The notes under the pieces are model-generated. The model made no database searches, had not been told where the DNA came from, and worked only from the letters and a program-made list of their open reading frames with translations. A DNA stretch of 49,670 nucleotides, from the NCBI GenBank assembly GCA_902590625.1, contig CACIXL010000005.1, forward strand, positions 1 through 49,670, written 5' to 3'. This document shows, one piece after another, positions 27,768 to 36,389 of the stretch; the first letter of the stretch is position 1; each line of letters opens with the position of its first letter. This DNA is from an uncultured Pelagibacteraceae bacterium (GTDB lineage Bacteria > Pseudomonadota > Alphaproteobacteria > Pelagibacterales > Pelagibacteraceae). The translations under genes and the position numbers were made by a program.

Positions 27768-28633
27768 TCCCTTATTAAAGTCCCAGAACCTTTATCAGAA
27801 AAAATTTCATGTAGTATTGAATGTGGCTTCCTTCCATCAAGTATAACAACACCCCTCACTCCATTTTCCACTGCATCAACACAATTTTGTATTTTTGGTA
27901 TCATACCACCTTGAACAACTTTCCATTTAATAAGGTTTTCTAAATCAAAGGGTTTTATCTCTGTAATCAGTTTTTTTTGATCATCGTAAACACCTTCAAC
28001 ATTAGTCATTAATAATAGCCTTCTGGATTTGAGTTTTTTGGCTATAGCACTGGCCGCTGTATCTCCATTTATATTATATGTTTGTTGATTTTCTCCTAAA
28101 CCAAGAGGTGCAATTATTGGAATTTCATTTTTATTTATTGCGTCGTTAATTAATTGAGAATTAATTTTATTTGGTATACCAACGAATCCTAGCTCTTCTC
28201 TTTCAGGCTTAACTTCAATAATATTATTTTCTTTCGTATGAAAAGATGTTGCATTTGTCCCTAGTTTTTTTAAACTTGAGACTATATCATTATTAAATTC
28301 AATTAGGACCTCTTCAACAACATTAATAATATTTTTATTAGTTACTCTTAACCCATCAATAAATTTTGACTCAATTTTTTTTTTATCTAACTCTCTTTTA
28401 ATTCTAGGTCCTCCACCATGAACAATAATAACTGATAGACCCAATTTATTTAAAATATTAATGTCTGAAATAAAGTTATTGAATACCTTTCTATCAATTA
28501 AAACATTACCCCCATACTTAATTACAATTTTCTCGTTCTTATATTTTGAAACATATTTTTGAACATTTATAATTTCTGGAGCGTCTTTTGGCCAAAACTT
28601 TTTGATTTCTTCAAGAGAAATGTGTTGGGACAT
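27764..28633 (-). CDS. argB: Acetylglutamate kinase
   Basis: A 289-residue amino-acid kinase that phosphorylates N-acetylglutamate in arginine synthesis. It shows KYGG (39-42), HGGGPRI (72-78) and, near the end, KVVQGGMIPKI for nucleotide binding. An N-terminal extension (about 25 residues before the kinase core) is compatible with the arginine-inhibited hexameric type. argJ, the preceding acetyl-transfer step, is elsewhere in this window at 42043. The ATG follows directly on the yidC stop. Confidence 0.95.
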   Translation of the reverse strand: MSQHISLEEIKKFWPKDAPEIINVQKYVSKYKNEKIVIKYGGNVLIDRKVFNNFISDINILNKLGLSVIIVHGGGPRIKRELDKKKIESKFIDGLRVTNKNIINVVEEVLIEFNNDIVSSLKKLGTNATSFHTKENNIIEVKPEREELGFVGIPNKINSQLINDAINKNEIPIIAPLGLGENQQTYNINGDTAASAIAKKLKSRRLLLMTNVEGVYDDQKKLITEIKPFDLENLIKWKVVQGGMIPKIQNCVDAVENGVRGVVILDGRKPHSILHEIFSDKGSGTLIRE

Positions 28634-30319
28634 TTAATTTGTTTTTACTGTAGTTTGTTTTACAATTACATACTGCTGAGCAATTGTTAAAATATTGTTT
28701 ACTGTCCAATAAACAACTAGACCGGATGGGAATGAAGCTAAAATAATTGTTAAAAATAACGGAAAGAAAGCAAAAATCTTAGCTTGTATTGGATCTGCAG
28801 GAGCAGGATTTAATTTTTGTTGAACCCACATAGAAGCACCCATTAAAATTGGCCAAATACCAATTATCATAAAACTTGGTGGATCCCACGGTATAAGTCC
28901 AAACAAATTAAAAATTGTAGTTGGGTCAGCTGCTGAAAGATCTTTTATCCATCCAAAAAAAGGTTGATGTCGCATTTCTAGAGAAATAAACAACATTTTA
29001 TATATGGCGAAAAAGAACGGTATTTGAATCAAGACTGGTAAACATCCTGAGGCAGGATTAATTTTTTCTTTTCTATATAAAGCCATCATTTCTTGTTGTA
29101 ATTTTACTTTGTCATCCTTATGAAGCTCTTTTAGCCTCATCATTTCAGGTTGAACTGCCTTCATTTTTGCCATGGATTTAAATGAGAAGTTTGCTAGAGG
29201 GTAAAAAATTAATCTTATTGCTATTGTAAGTAAAACTATAGCATAACCAAAATTTCCTGAAATTTTAAATAGATAATCTATTACAAAAAATAATGGTTTT
29301 GTGAAAAAGTAAAACCAACCCCAGTCTATCACTAAATCAAATTTATTAATATTTTGATCAGCAGCATATCCATCAATTGTTTCAACTTCTTTTGCCGAAA
29401 CAAATAATCTTAATTGATTAATACCTGTGGACGACTTGTTAATTGTAGTTGGTTCATTAATTATATAATTTGCCTTATAGCCATTGTCATAAAGAAAAGT
29501 TGATTTAAAATTTTTCCCTTTTTCAGGAACAAAAGCTGTCATCCAATACTTATCAGTAATACCCAGCCATCCTTCGTTAGACTCTCTCACTATTTTCTTT
29601 TCTTTAATATCATCATAATCATCTTCTTTTAACTCATCATCAAATACTCCGATAAATCCTTCATGCTGAATATAAAAATTCTGAATGTCATCAGGAATTT
29701 TATTTCTAGTCATTTGAGCATAAGGGTATAAATCAATTGAAGAATTAGAATTATTTCTAACTTGCTGGGTAATTCTAAATAAATATTTATTGTCTAATTC
29801 TATTTTTTTTTCAAAGACAATTCCTTCCCCGTTGTTCCATTGCAACACTATTGGAGAGTTGCCACTTAAAATATTATTACCTTTTACTGACCAAATACTC
29901 TCTTTTGTAGGAATCTTAATTTTATTTCCAACACTGGTCCAGCCAGTTTCAATATAAAAACCATTTTCTGTCTCTGACGGATTTAAAAAAATAATATTTT
30001 TATCTCCCTCAACTTTTTGTTTATGATTTTTAAATGAAATATCGTCAATCTGCGCACCTTTTAAATTTATTGAACCTACAATACTATTATTTTCAATTTT
30101 GACTCTTTTATCTTTTTTAATTGAGTCCTCTCTAGAAATATTTTTAATTATTGTTGGCTGATTTATTGTTGGAGCTATCGAGCCTGCTTCAGATTTCTGT
30201 TCAACTTTTTGATTATTTTTTGGATCGATAGGTTTTTTTGGTGTTTCAAAAAAGGCTCCCCAGAAAAGCAAAACAGACATTGAAAGAGCAATAGCTACAA
30301 ATACATTTCTATTATCCAT
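28634..30319 (-). CDS. yidC: Membrane protein insertase YidC
   Basis: I choose the ATG at 30319 ([16 protein letters not shown]), which has AAGGAG 7-12 bases upstream; the frame extends 8 residues further but lacks support. The 561-residue protein has an N-terminal membrane anchor, a polar linker, a periplasmic beta-domain (about 65-320) and the conserved five-helix insertase core from about 335 to 555, including [20 protein letters not shown]. It inserts inner-membrane proteins with or without SecYEG. It overlaps yidD by 8 bases. Confidence 0.96.
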   Translation of the reverse strand: MDNRNVFVAIALSMSVLLFWGAFFETPKKPIDPKNNQKVEQKSEAGSIAPTINQPTIIKNISREDSIKKDKRVKIENNSIVGSINLKGAQIDDISFKNHKQKVEGDKNIIFLNPSETENGFYIETGWTSVGNKIKIPTKESIWSVKGNNILSGNSPIVLQWNNGEGIVFEKKIELDNKYLFRITQQVRNNSNSSIDLYPYAQMTRNKIPDDIQNFYIQHEGFIGVFDDELKEDDYDDIKEKKIVRESNEGWLGITDKYWMTAFVPEKGKNFKSTFLYDNGYKANYIINEPTTINKSSTGINQLRLFVSAKEVETIDGYAADQNINKFDLVIDWGWFYFFTKPLFFVIDYLFKISGNFGYAIVLLTIAIRLIFYPLANFSFKSMAKMKAVQPEMMRLKELHKDDKVKLQQEMMALYRKEKINPASGCLPVLIQIPFFFAIYKMLFISLEMRHQPFFGWIKDLSAADPTTIFNLFGLIPWDPPSFMIIGIWPILMGASMWVQQKLNPAPADPIQAKIFAFFPLFLTIILASFPSGLVVYWTVNNILTIAQQYVIVKQTTVKTN

Positions 30320-30635
30320 TTTTACTCTCCTTTTTGCCCTCATATTTCCAGCCTGCCTTTTGCAAACTTTCTACTATTACTTTATGTCTTTCTTGTCTGT
30401 TAGCATTTTTTGGAATAGGGATGAAATCTACACCATGTGTGCCACCTAGTGTCTTAAAAGGATGACATTTAAAAATTCTTTTTGTTCCTAACTTTAATCC
30501 TCTTATAAGACCATGAGTACTTAGCGCTTCAATAAAATATTCTGAACAAGTCGGTAAGAATCTACATCTGTTTCCAAGTAATGGAGAAATAAAATATTTA
30601 TAAAATTTTATAATTAATATTAAAATTTTTGTCAT
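30312..30635 (-). CDS. yidD: Membrane protein insertion efficiency factor YidD
   Basis: A 107-residue protein with the YidD signature around [20 protein letters not shown], including Cys24 and Cys30, and an amphipathic N-terminus for membrane attachment. It aids YidC-dependent insertion. At 107 residues it is longer than many homologues (70-90), through a polar C-terminal tail. It sits between rnpA and yidC, the usual order. Confidence 0.94.
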   Translation of the reverse strand: MTKILILIIKFYKYFISPLLGNRCRFLPTCSEYFIEALSTHGLIRGLKLGTKRIFKCHPFKTLGGTHGVDFIPIPKNANRQERHKVIVESLQKAGWKYEGKKESKNG

Positions 30636-30636
30636 T

Positions 30637-30987
30637 TTACTTTTTCAATTTACTAAAACTTTTCTCCATTAATGGCAAAAGCACATCTTGTTTTTGAGCA
30701 TAAGCATTAGACTTACCAAAAACTATATAAGTGTAATCCTTATTAATTGCACCTCTTTTTTTTAATAATTTTTGAACGATTGCTTTTAATTTTCTTCTAA
30801 TTTTGTTTCTTTTAACAGCATTTCCAATTTTTTTTTTCATTACGAAACTAATAAGTAAATTAGATTTATGTTTAGGTTTAAAAAAATTCTTGGCTGCAAA
30901 TATGGAAAAGTAGTCTGTATGAACTTTTTTTTCCTTAAGAGCTTTTTTGAATTGGTTGCTTTTTTTTAAACTTTCAAGCTTAACCAT
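30637..30987 (-). CDS. rnpA: Ribonuclease P protein component
   Basis: A 116-residue basic protein. The RNR box can be read as [13 protein letters not shown] (56-68), with the N-terminal F-K and central [12 protein letters not shown] strand typical of RnpA. It binds the RNase P RNA and helps 5' processing of pre-tRNAs, which matters here because both tRNAs in this window start inside stop codons. It follows rpmH by 5 bases and precedes yidD by 1. Confidence 0.94.
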   Translation of the reverse strand: MVKLESLKKSNQFKKALKEKKVHTDYFSIFAAKNFFKPKHKSNLLISFVMKKKIGNAVKRNKIRRKLKAIVQKLLKKRGAINKDYTYIVFGKSNAYAQKQDVLLPLMEKSFSKLKK

Positions 30988-30992
30988 TAATT

Positions 30993-31127
30993 TTAGGTAG
31001 AAAGTGTTTTTCTTCCTTTAGCTCGTCTACGAGCGATAAGTTGTCTTCCAGTTTTAGTTGCCATTCTTGATCTAAAACCATGTCTTCTTTTCCTCACTAA
31101 ATTGCTGGGCTGATATGTTCTTTTCAT
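30993..31127 (-). CDS. rpmH: 50S ribosomal protein L34
   Basis: A 44-residue, highly basic protein. It starts [20 protein letters not shown] and ends [12 protein letters not shown], which is L34 throughout and of exact family length. The ATG is at 31127-31125. It heads the minus-strand run rpmH-rnpA-yidD-yidC. No dnaA gene or DnaA-box cluster is seen beside it, so this is not the gammaproteobacterial-type origin neighbourhood. Confidence 0.97.
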   Translation of the reverse strand: MKRTYQPSNLVRKRRHGFRSRMATKTGRQLIARRRAKGRKTLST

Positions 31128-31145
31128 AAATATTTAAAGGTATAT

Positions 31146-31175
31146 ATTTTAATTGTTGTCTATTGTACAGGTAAA
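31146..31175 (-). promoter_or_regulatory. Candidate promoter for the rpmH operon
   Basis: On the minus strand TTTACC (31175-31170) and TAAAAT (31151-31146) are separated by 18 bases, a fair sigma-70 match. They lie 19-48 bases ahead of the rpmH ATG. In such AT-rich DNA chance matches are common, so this is tentative. Confidence 0.3.
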
Positions 31176-31177
31176 TT

Positions 31178-31900
31178 ATGAGCAAAAATTTGAAAATATT
31201 TTTAGGATTTTCTTACTTAATCATACTGTTTGTATTCTTATATTTTATTTTTACAGGGATTGAGATTAGCAGATTAAATGATTTCTCTTATTACAAAGAT
31301 TTTCAGAAAAGCTTAAGTGATTATGTAAGTGAAAACATTATTATAAATATAATTTACTTTTTTATCTTTGCAGTTTTATGGGTAGCTCTTCTTGGTTTTG
31401 GTGCACCTCTGCTAATAATCTCTGGAATATTGTTTGGTCAATGGATTGGAACTTTGGTTTCTATAATTTCAATTTCGGTTGGAGCGTTAATTTTGTATTC
31501 TATTGGAGATTTCTTTTTTAGAGATTTAGTAAAGAATACTCTAGAACAAAAATTCGAAAAATATATCGTTCTATTTAAAAAAAATGAATTTTATTATTTT
31601 TTTATCTATAGGTTTATTGGAGGACTAGGAGTCCCATTCGGATTGCAGAATTTAATTCCAATTTTATTTGGAATGAAAAAATTAAACTATTTCTTTTCAA
31701 GTTTTTTTGGATTTATACCCGGGTTTTTTATTTTTAATACAATTGGATCGGGGCTCAATTTATATGTGGCACAATCAGAGAAATTTAACATGCTTGAATT
31801 TATTCTATCTCCAAATATTTATTTACCAATTCTAATGTTTGCTAGTCTTATGATTATTTCTCTTATTATAAAAAAAAAATTTTTTGATGATAAAAATTAG
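31178..31900 (+). CDS. TVP38/TMEM64 (VTT-domain) membrane protein
   Basis: A 240-residue protein with an N-terminal anchor (about 7-28) and a VTT/DedA-like core of several apolar helices. GLGVPFGLQNLIPILFGMK (149-167) and FGFIPGFFIFNTIGSGL (177-193) match the TVP38/TMEM64 family. Family members have been linked to lipid handling or small-solute movement, but the function here is open. Its end overlaps the next gene by 14 bases. Confidence 0.86.
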   Translation: MSKNLKIFLGFSYLIILFVFLYFIFTGIEISRLNDFSYYKDFQKSLSDYVSENIIINIIYFFIFAVLWVALLGFGAPLLIISGILFGQWIGTLVSIISISVGALILYSIGDFFFRDLVKNTLEQKFEKYIVLFKKNEFYYFFIYRFIGGLGVPFGLQNLIPILFGMKKLNYFFSSFFGFIPGFFIFNTIGSGLNLYVAQSEKFNMLEFILSPNIYLPILMFASLMIISLIIKKKFFDDKN

Positions 31901-33626
31901 TGAAAATGTTTTATCTAATGACGCAAGTCCATATTTAAAACAACATAAAGATAATCCAGTCAACTGGCAGACTTGGTCTAAAGAAATATTAGAATTTTCT
32001 AAACAAAGTAAAAAACCTATTTTGCTTAGTATTGGATATGCTAGTTGCCACTGGTGTCATGTTATGGCTCATGAAAGTTTTGAGGATATTGAAACAGCAA
32101 ATTTAATGAATAAATTGTTTATTAATATAAAAGTTGATAGAGAGGAAAGACCTGATTTAGATTTCATTTTTCAAAGTTCATTCCAATTATTTAATCAAAC
32201 TGGAGGCGGTTGGCCATTAACCATGTTTTTGGATGAGAACGGAGTTCCATTTATGGGAGGCACTTATTTTCCCAAAGAGTCAAAACAAGGCTTACCATCA
32301 TTTAAAGAAGTTCTTCAGAAGATTTCTGATGCTTATAAAGATCAAAGAGAAAAAATAATTAATCAAAAAGAATTAATAATCAAAAATTTAGATTTAAAAA
32401 AAAATTCTGTTTTGAGTCAAGATCTGAAGCCTATTCTAGAAATATCTTTAAATAATTTAGATCCAATTAAGGGTGGCTATAAAGGTGCACCCAAATTTCC
32501 AACTTTTAATTTATTTGAAACTCTTCTTTATTTTTATAATACATCTAATGATGCAAAATATCTTAAACCAGTCGAACTAGTAATAAAACAACTTTGCTCT
32601 AAAGGTATATACGATCATGTTGAAGGCGGTATCTCACGATATACAGTAGATGAAGACTGGATAGTTCCCCATTTTGAGAAAATGCTTTATGATAATACTC
32701 AATTTATATTACTACTTTCTAAATATTGTAAAATTAATTCAGACAGTTATTTTAAAGGTAAATTAGAACAAACTATTGAGTTTTTAAAAAAAAATTTCTT
32801 AAATAAAGAGGGTTTTCTAGGCTCCGCTTTTGATGCAGACAGCGATGGAGAAGAAGGTAAATATTACGTTTATTCATATAATGAAATCAAAGATATAGAA
32901 AATATTGATAAATATTTCGAAATTAAAACCGAGGGGAATTGGGAAAATAAAATCATTCTAGTTGAAAAAGAAATACCAACAAATGAAATTTTAAAGGAAC
33001 TTTCTAAAATTAGACTACAAAGGAAAAAACCCTTTTTTGATGACAAGACACAATTAGATTTAAATTGCCTTATGATAAGTGCATTGATTTCTGCAAATGA
33101 TATTTTGCCAAATAAGGAATATTTAAAATTAGCTGAAGAATTTTTCCTTAAAATTGAAAAAAAATACATTGAAGGCAAAATTCACCATAGCTATTCAAAG
33201 GATATAGTTTTCATTGAAGATTATGCTTTTTTAATAAATGCAATAAATGATTTATCAGACAAAACAATGAATTTTAAATATAAAGATTTAGCCAAAAAAT
33301 TGTCTCAAGAAGCAATTTCAAAATTTTTCATAGAGGATAAAAAAATATTTCAAAAAAACCCCAAAAATAATGATGATATTTTTTTCAAACCAATCGATAT
33401 AGGTGATAATACAATTCCTAATGGTAATGCCATCATGCTTATAAATTTAGTCAGACTAGGAATGATGGGTGATGCAAAAAAATTATCTGAAAGCTTGAAT
33501 GGATACCTTAACATTTACAAAAACCATATGATGACTTCCATAAGAGCATTGGATTTTTTTAACAATGTAAGCTCCGGTAAAAATTGTAATGAACAAGGCT
33601 GTAAAATAGATGATAAAAAAAATTAA
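31887..33626 (+). CDS. DUF255 thioredoxin-fold protein (YyaL-like)
   Basis: A 579-residue protein starting at the ATG 31887; an upstream TTG at 31884 is in frame but unlikely. Residues 1-165 form the thioredoxin-like DUF255 domain, with NPVNWQTW and the redox-type motif Cys54-His-Trp-Cys57 in GYASCHWCHVMAHESFED. The rest is an (alpha/alpha)-barrel related to N-acylglucosamine 2-epimerases, including YTVDEDWIVPHFEKMLYDN. It is shorter than many homologues (about 670-700). The biochemical role of this family is not settled. Confidence 0.87.
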   Translation: MIKISENVLSNDASPYLKQHKDNPVNWQTWSKEILEFSKQSKKPILLSIGYASCHWCHVMAHESFEDIETANLMNKLFINIKVDREERPDLDFIFQSSFQLFNQTGGGWPLTMFLDENGVPFMGGTYFPKESKQGLPSFKEVLQKISDAYKDQREKIINQKELIIKNLDLKKNSVLSQDLKPILEISLNNLDPIKGGYKGAPKFPTFNLFETLLYFYNTSNDAKYLKPVELVIKQLCSKGIYDHVEGGISRYTVDEDWIVPHFEKMLYDNTQFILLLSKYCKINSDSYFKGKLEQTIEFLKKNFLNKEGFLGSAFDADSDGEEGKYYVYSYNEIKDIENIDKYFEIKTEGNWENKIILVEKEIPTNEILKELSKIRLQRKKPFFDDKTQLDLNCLMISALISANDILPNKEYLKLAEEFFLKIEKKYIEGKIHHSYSKDIVFIEDYAFLINAINDLSDKTMNFKYKDLAKKLSQEAISKFFIEDKKIFQKNPKNNDDIFFKPIDIGDNTIPNGNAIMLINLVRLGMMGDAKKLSESLNGYLNIYKNHMMTSIRALDFFNNVSSGKNCNEQGCKIDDKKN

Positions 33627-33798
33627 TTGGTTAGCATGGTTAGTGTTAGTAATTTTGTGGAATTACGGATTTCCAAATGCTACTCCACTTCAAGATGTAT
33701 TAGTTGCCGTAATTTTGTCGATATTATTTATAATTATTCAGAAGGTTCAATCTAGAGGCTTGCAAAATAGAGCCTCAAGAAGTAAATTTAAAAATTAA
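33610..33798 (+). CDS. Small two-span membrane protein
   Basis: A 62-residue protein, not recognised. Two apolar segments (about 7-22 and 28-45) flank a short turn GFPNATPLQD, followed by a basic tail with three Arg. Its first 17 bases overlap the end of the DUF255 gene in another frame, implying translational coupling. It may act with the TVP38-like or DUF255 protein; this is inferred from position only. Confidence 0.6.
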   Translation: MIKKINWLAWLVLVILWNYGFPNATPLQDVLVAVILSILFIIIQKVQSRGLQNRASRSKFKN

Positions 33799-33814
33799 TG
33801 AAGGGACGCTCAAT

Positions 33815-34009
33815 ATGGGAATTCACTACGATTATAAATCTACGCGAGGCGATAAAGCTATGAAAAAAGAAGCTAAGCGAAAAGCAAGAATTGAGCAAAG
33901 AAGAGCTAAGCGTTCAGCCAGCAATCCCAAAGAGTCCGAGGAAAAATTAATGCATGACATTGATAAACCTATAACATTAGAGGACTTAACAAACCCAGAT
34001 AAAAATTAA
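33815..34009 (+). CDS. Small charged protein of unknown function
   Basis: A 64-residue protein, not recognised. Residues 1-15 are polar (MGIHYDYKSTRGDKA). Residues 16-36 form a very basic helix-like block dense in Lys and Arg with interspersed Glu, and the C-terminal 25 residues are acidic (HDIDKPITLEDLTNPDKN). This resembles small RNA- or nucleoid-associated proteins in charge pattern only. It has a plausible GGGACG ribosome-binding site 9 bases upstream and sits 16 bases after the preceding gene. Confidence 0.55.
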   Translation: MGIHYDYKSTRGDKAMKKEAKRKARIEQRRAKRSASNPKESEEKLMHDIDKPITLEDLTNPDKN

Positions 34010-34017
34010 TTTTCTTA

Positions 34018-34125
34018 ATGAAATCTTTTGAAAAAAAAGATTCTCTTATTAAAAGCCGTGAGGCTGCATTAAAAAAAAATCTTAAAAAAAGAAAAAAAAT
34101 TAAAATAGAAAAAAAGAAAAAATGA
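34018..34125 (+). CDS. Lys-rich 35-residue microprotein coupled to dcd
   Basis: A short open frame [20 protein letters not shown], continuing to a run of basic residues, with 15 Lys and 2 Arg in 35. Its TGA stop overlaps the dcd start as ATGA, and it starts 8 bases after the previous gene, which fits a real, coupled cistron rather than chance. The [13 protein letters not shown] core has the look of short conserved alphaproteobacterial proteins that precede murA-region genes, but I cannot confirm homology. Nucleic-acid or ribosome binding is plausible from charge alone. Confidence 0.5.
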   Translation: MKSFEKKDSLIKSREAALKKNLKKRKKIKIEKKKK

Positions 34126-34676
34126 CTGTTCTTTCGGACAAATGGATTAAAAAGGTTGCGAAACAAAAAGGAATGATAAAACCTTTTGTGGATAAACAAA
34201 TAAGAAAAGGAAAAATCTCATTTGGTTTATCCTCTTACGGTTATGACGCTAGAGTATCAAATGAATTTAAAATTTTTACCAATGTAAACTCTGGCATAGT
34301 TGATCCTAAAGTTTTCAAAAAAGAGAGTTTTGTTACTAAAGTTGGAAAGGAATGTATAATTCCACCTAATTCTTTTGCATTAGCGAGAACAATGGAATAT
34401 TTTAAAATTCCCGATGATATATTAGTTATCTGTCTTGGAAAATCTACTTATGCACGTTGCGGAATAATAGTTAATGTAACACCTTTAGAACCTGGTTGGG
34501 AAGGGCATGTAACTTTAGAATTTTCAAATACTACTCCATTACCAGCAAAAATATATGCAAATGAGGGTGTGGCTCAATTTATCTTTTTAAAAGGCAATGA
34601 GAAACCGAGTATCACTTATGCAAATAGAAAAGGTAAATACATGAAACAAAAAGGTGTCACGCTTCCAAAAGTTTAA
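34122..34676 (+). CDS. dcd: dCTP deaminase
   Basis: A 184-residue enzyme of the trimeric dUTPase/dCTP deaminase fold that converts dCTP to dUTP. It contains [10 protein letters not shown] (37-46), [20 protein letters not shown] (106-125) and the expected catalytic Glu133 in HVTLEFSN. The length matches the family (184-195). ATGA overlap with the Lys-rich microprotein precedes it, and murA starts 8 bases downstream. A bifunctional dCTP deaminase/dUTPase is a less likely alternative. Confidence 0.93.
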   Translation: MTVLSDKWIKKVAKQKGMIKPFVDKQIRKGKISFGLSSYGYDARVSNEFKIFTNVNSGIVDPKVFKKESFVTKVGKECIIPPNSFALARTMEYFKIPDDILVICLGKSTYARCGIIVNVTPLEPGWEGHVTLEFSNTTPLPAKIYANEGVAQFIFLKGNEKPSITYANRKGKYMKQKGVTLPKV

Positions 34677-34684
34677 TCTCTTTG

Positions 34685-35944
34685 ATGCAAAAACTTATAA
34701 TTAAAGGTAGTAGAGAATTAAGCGGGAGGATTTCTATATCAGGTTCTAAAAATGCCACTTTACCAATTTTAGCAGCTTCTATTCTTTCAAATCAAGTAAC
34801 AATAAAAAATGTTCCTTTGGTGAAAGATATATTTACAATGGTTGAATTGTTAAATTTTATCGGACTAAATACTAAGATAGTAAAAAAAAAAAATACAATT
34901 GAAATTGAAAATAAAGAAAAAAATATTAACACTTTAGCTCCTTATAAACTTGTAAAAACTATGAGAGCTGGTGTGTTGGTTTTAGGCTCTTTGTTAACAA
35001 AATATAGAAAAGCAAAAGTTTCTTTACCTGGCGGTTGCGCAATTGGGACGAGACCGGTAGACCTACATTTATTTGCCTTAAAAAAATTAGGTGCAAAAAT
35101 TAAAATTAAAGATGGATATATTTTGGCTCAAGCGAAAAAGGGCCTGAAAGGCGCGACAATAAAATTTCCCTCTATTTCGGTAGGAGCCACAGAAAATGCA
35201 TTACTTGCTGCTTTTAAAGCTAAAGGAAAAACTATTTTAAAAAATTGTGCAATTGAACCAGAGATAAAAGATTTGATAAGGTTTCTTAAAAATCTAGGAG
35301 CAGATATTTCCTTAAAAAATAGGACAATTTCGATCTCAGAAAGTAAAATTAAAAGTTCAAAAATTATTCATCATGTTATTTTCGATAGAATAGAATTAGG
35401 CACCTATATGATAGCGGGTGCGTTATTAGCTAAAAAAAATTTAACGATAGATAAAATTGACCCAAAAATAGTTAAAAGCGAATTAAACGTCCTTAAGAAG
35501 ATAGGAGTTAAAATTAAACAAAAAAAAAATTCTATTATTATTAATAGGTCAAAAAAATTAAAAAAAATAAATATATTTACGAAACCATACCCCGGCTTTC
35601 CAACAGATTTGCAAGCTCAACTTATGGTTATACTCACACAGGCAAAAGGTATTTCTAAAATAAAAGAGAACATTTTTGAAAACAGATTTATGCACGTACC
35701 TGAATTAAAGAGAATGGGTGCACAAATACAAATAAAAGATAAAACTGCTATAATAAAAGGGCCAACAAAATTAACTGGTGCTGAGGTTATGGCTACCGAT
35801 CTAAGAGCCTCAGTTAGTTTAGTATTAGCGGGGTTGATCGCCGAGAATAGAACAATAATTAATAGAATTTATCATCTTGATAGGGGTTACGAGTATTTAG
35901 AGAGCAAACTTAAGAAATGTAAGGCCATAATAAAAAGAGTTTAA
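34685..35944 (+). CDS. murA: UDP-N-acetylglucosamine 1-carboxyvinyltransferase
   Basis: A 419-residue enzyme (ATG 34685; an in-frame TTG three bases earlier is discounted) that transfers enolpyruvate from PEP to UDP-GlcNAc, the first committed step of peptidoglycan synthesis. SGSKNATLPILAA (19-31) is the UDP-GlcNAc loop. The PEP-binding loop PGGCAIGTRPVDLH has the catalytic Cys118 (Cys in place of the Asp found in fosfomycin-resistant forms). DUF2948 and hisD follow, a common alphaproteobacterial order. Confidence 0.96.
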   Translation: MQKLIIKGSRELSGRISISGSKNATLPILAASILSNQVTIKNVPLVKDIFTMVELLNFIGLNTKIVKKKNTIEIENKEKNINTLAPYKLVKTMRAGVLVLGSLLTKYRKAKVSLPGGCAIGTRPVDLHLFALKKLGAKIKIKDGYILAQAKKGLKGATIKFPSISVGATENALLAAFKAKGKTILKNCAIEPEIKDLIRFLKNLGADISLKNRTISISESKIKSSKIIHHVIFDRIELGTYMIAGALLAKKNLTIDKIDPKIVKSELNVLKKIGVKIKQKKNSIIINRSKKLKKINIFTKPYPGFPTDLQAQLMVILTQAKGISKIKENIFENRFMHVPELKRMGAQIQIKDKTAIIKGPTKLTGAEVMATDLRASVSLVLAGLIAENRTIINRIYHLDRGYEYLESKLKKCKAIIKRV

Positions 35945-35945
35945 A

Positions 35946-36389
35946 ATGGAGCCAAAAAATTTAAAACTAATCGCTAGAACAGAAGCGGATCTGAGAGTTG
36001 TCTCTGCACATCTCCAAGACTCAATTGCAAGCGTTGCTGACATTGCAAATTTAAAAAAAAACAAGATTTTTCTTATGCAACTTAACCGTTTTATGTGGGA
36101 AGATGTTGAAAAAGGTGTGTTTCGTAAGAATAAACGAATTAGAACTATCTTAAAATTTGAGAACGTAATGAATGTACTATCACGAAATATTAATCAGCTT
36201 AAAAAAGATAAGTTTTTAGATTTTCTAGCTATTGAAACAAATATTACTCCTGATAAAAACTATGAGATGAAAATAATTTTTGCTGGTGATGCAATAATTA
36301 GAATTATCTCTGAGGTTATTGAAGTAACTTTAGATGATCAGGGAGAAGCATGGGACACAAAAAATAAACCAACACATAAAAGCTTATAA
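35946..36389 (+). CDS. DUF2948 family protein
   Basis: A 147-residue protein of the alphaproteobacterial DUF2948 family, recognised from TEADLRVVSAHLQDSIASVAD (residues 13-33), the NRFMWED segment and the RIRTILKFENVMNVLSRNI core. It characteristically sits between murA and hisD, as here. The function is unknown. It starts one base after murA and overlaps hisD by one base. Confidence 0.88.
   Translation: MEPKNLKLIARTEADLRVVSAHLQDSIASVADIANLKKNKIFLMQLNRFMWEDVEKGVFRKNKRIRTILKFENVMNVLSRNINQLKKDKFLDFLAIETNITPDKNYEMKIIFAGDAIIRIISEVIEVTLDDQGEAWDTKNKPTHKSL

Noticed and set aside
30320-30343. Eight-residue N-terminal extension of YidC
   Set aside because: The ATG at 30319 has AAGGAG at good spacing and starts the usual YidC anchor; the extension overlies yidD and the ribosome-binding site.
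30637-31177. Chromosome origin near rpmH-rnpA
   Set aside because: No dnaA, no cluster of DnaA boxes and almost no intergenic space; this operon is not an origin marker in alphaproteobacteria.
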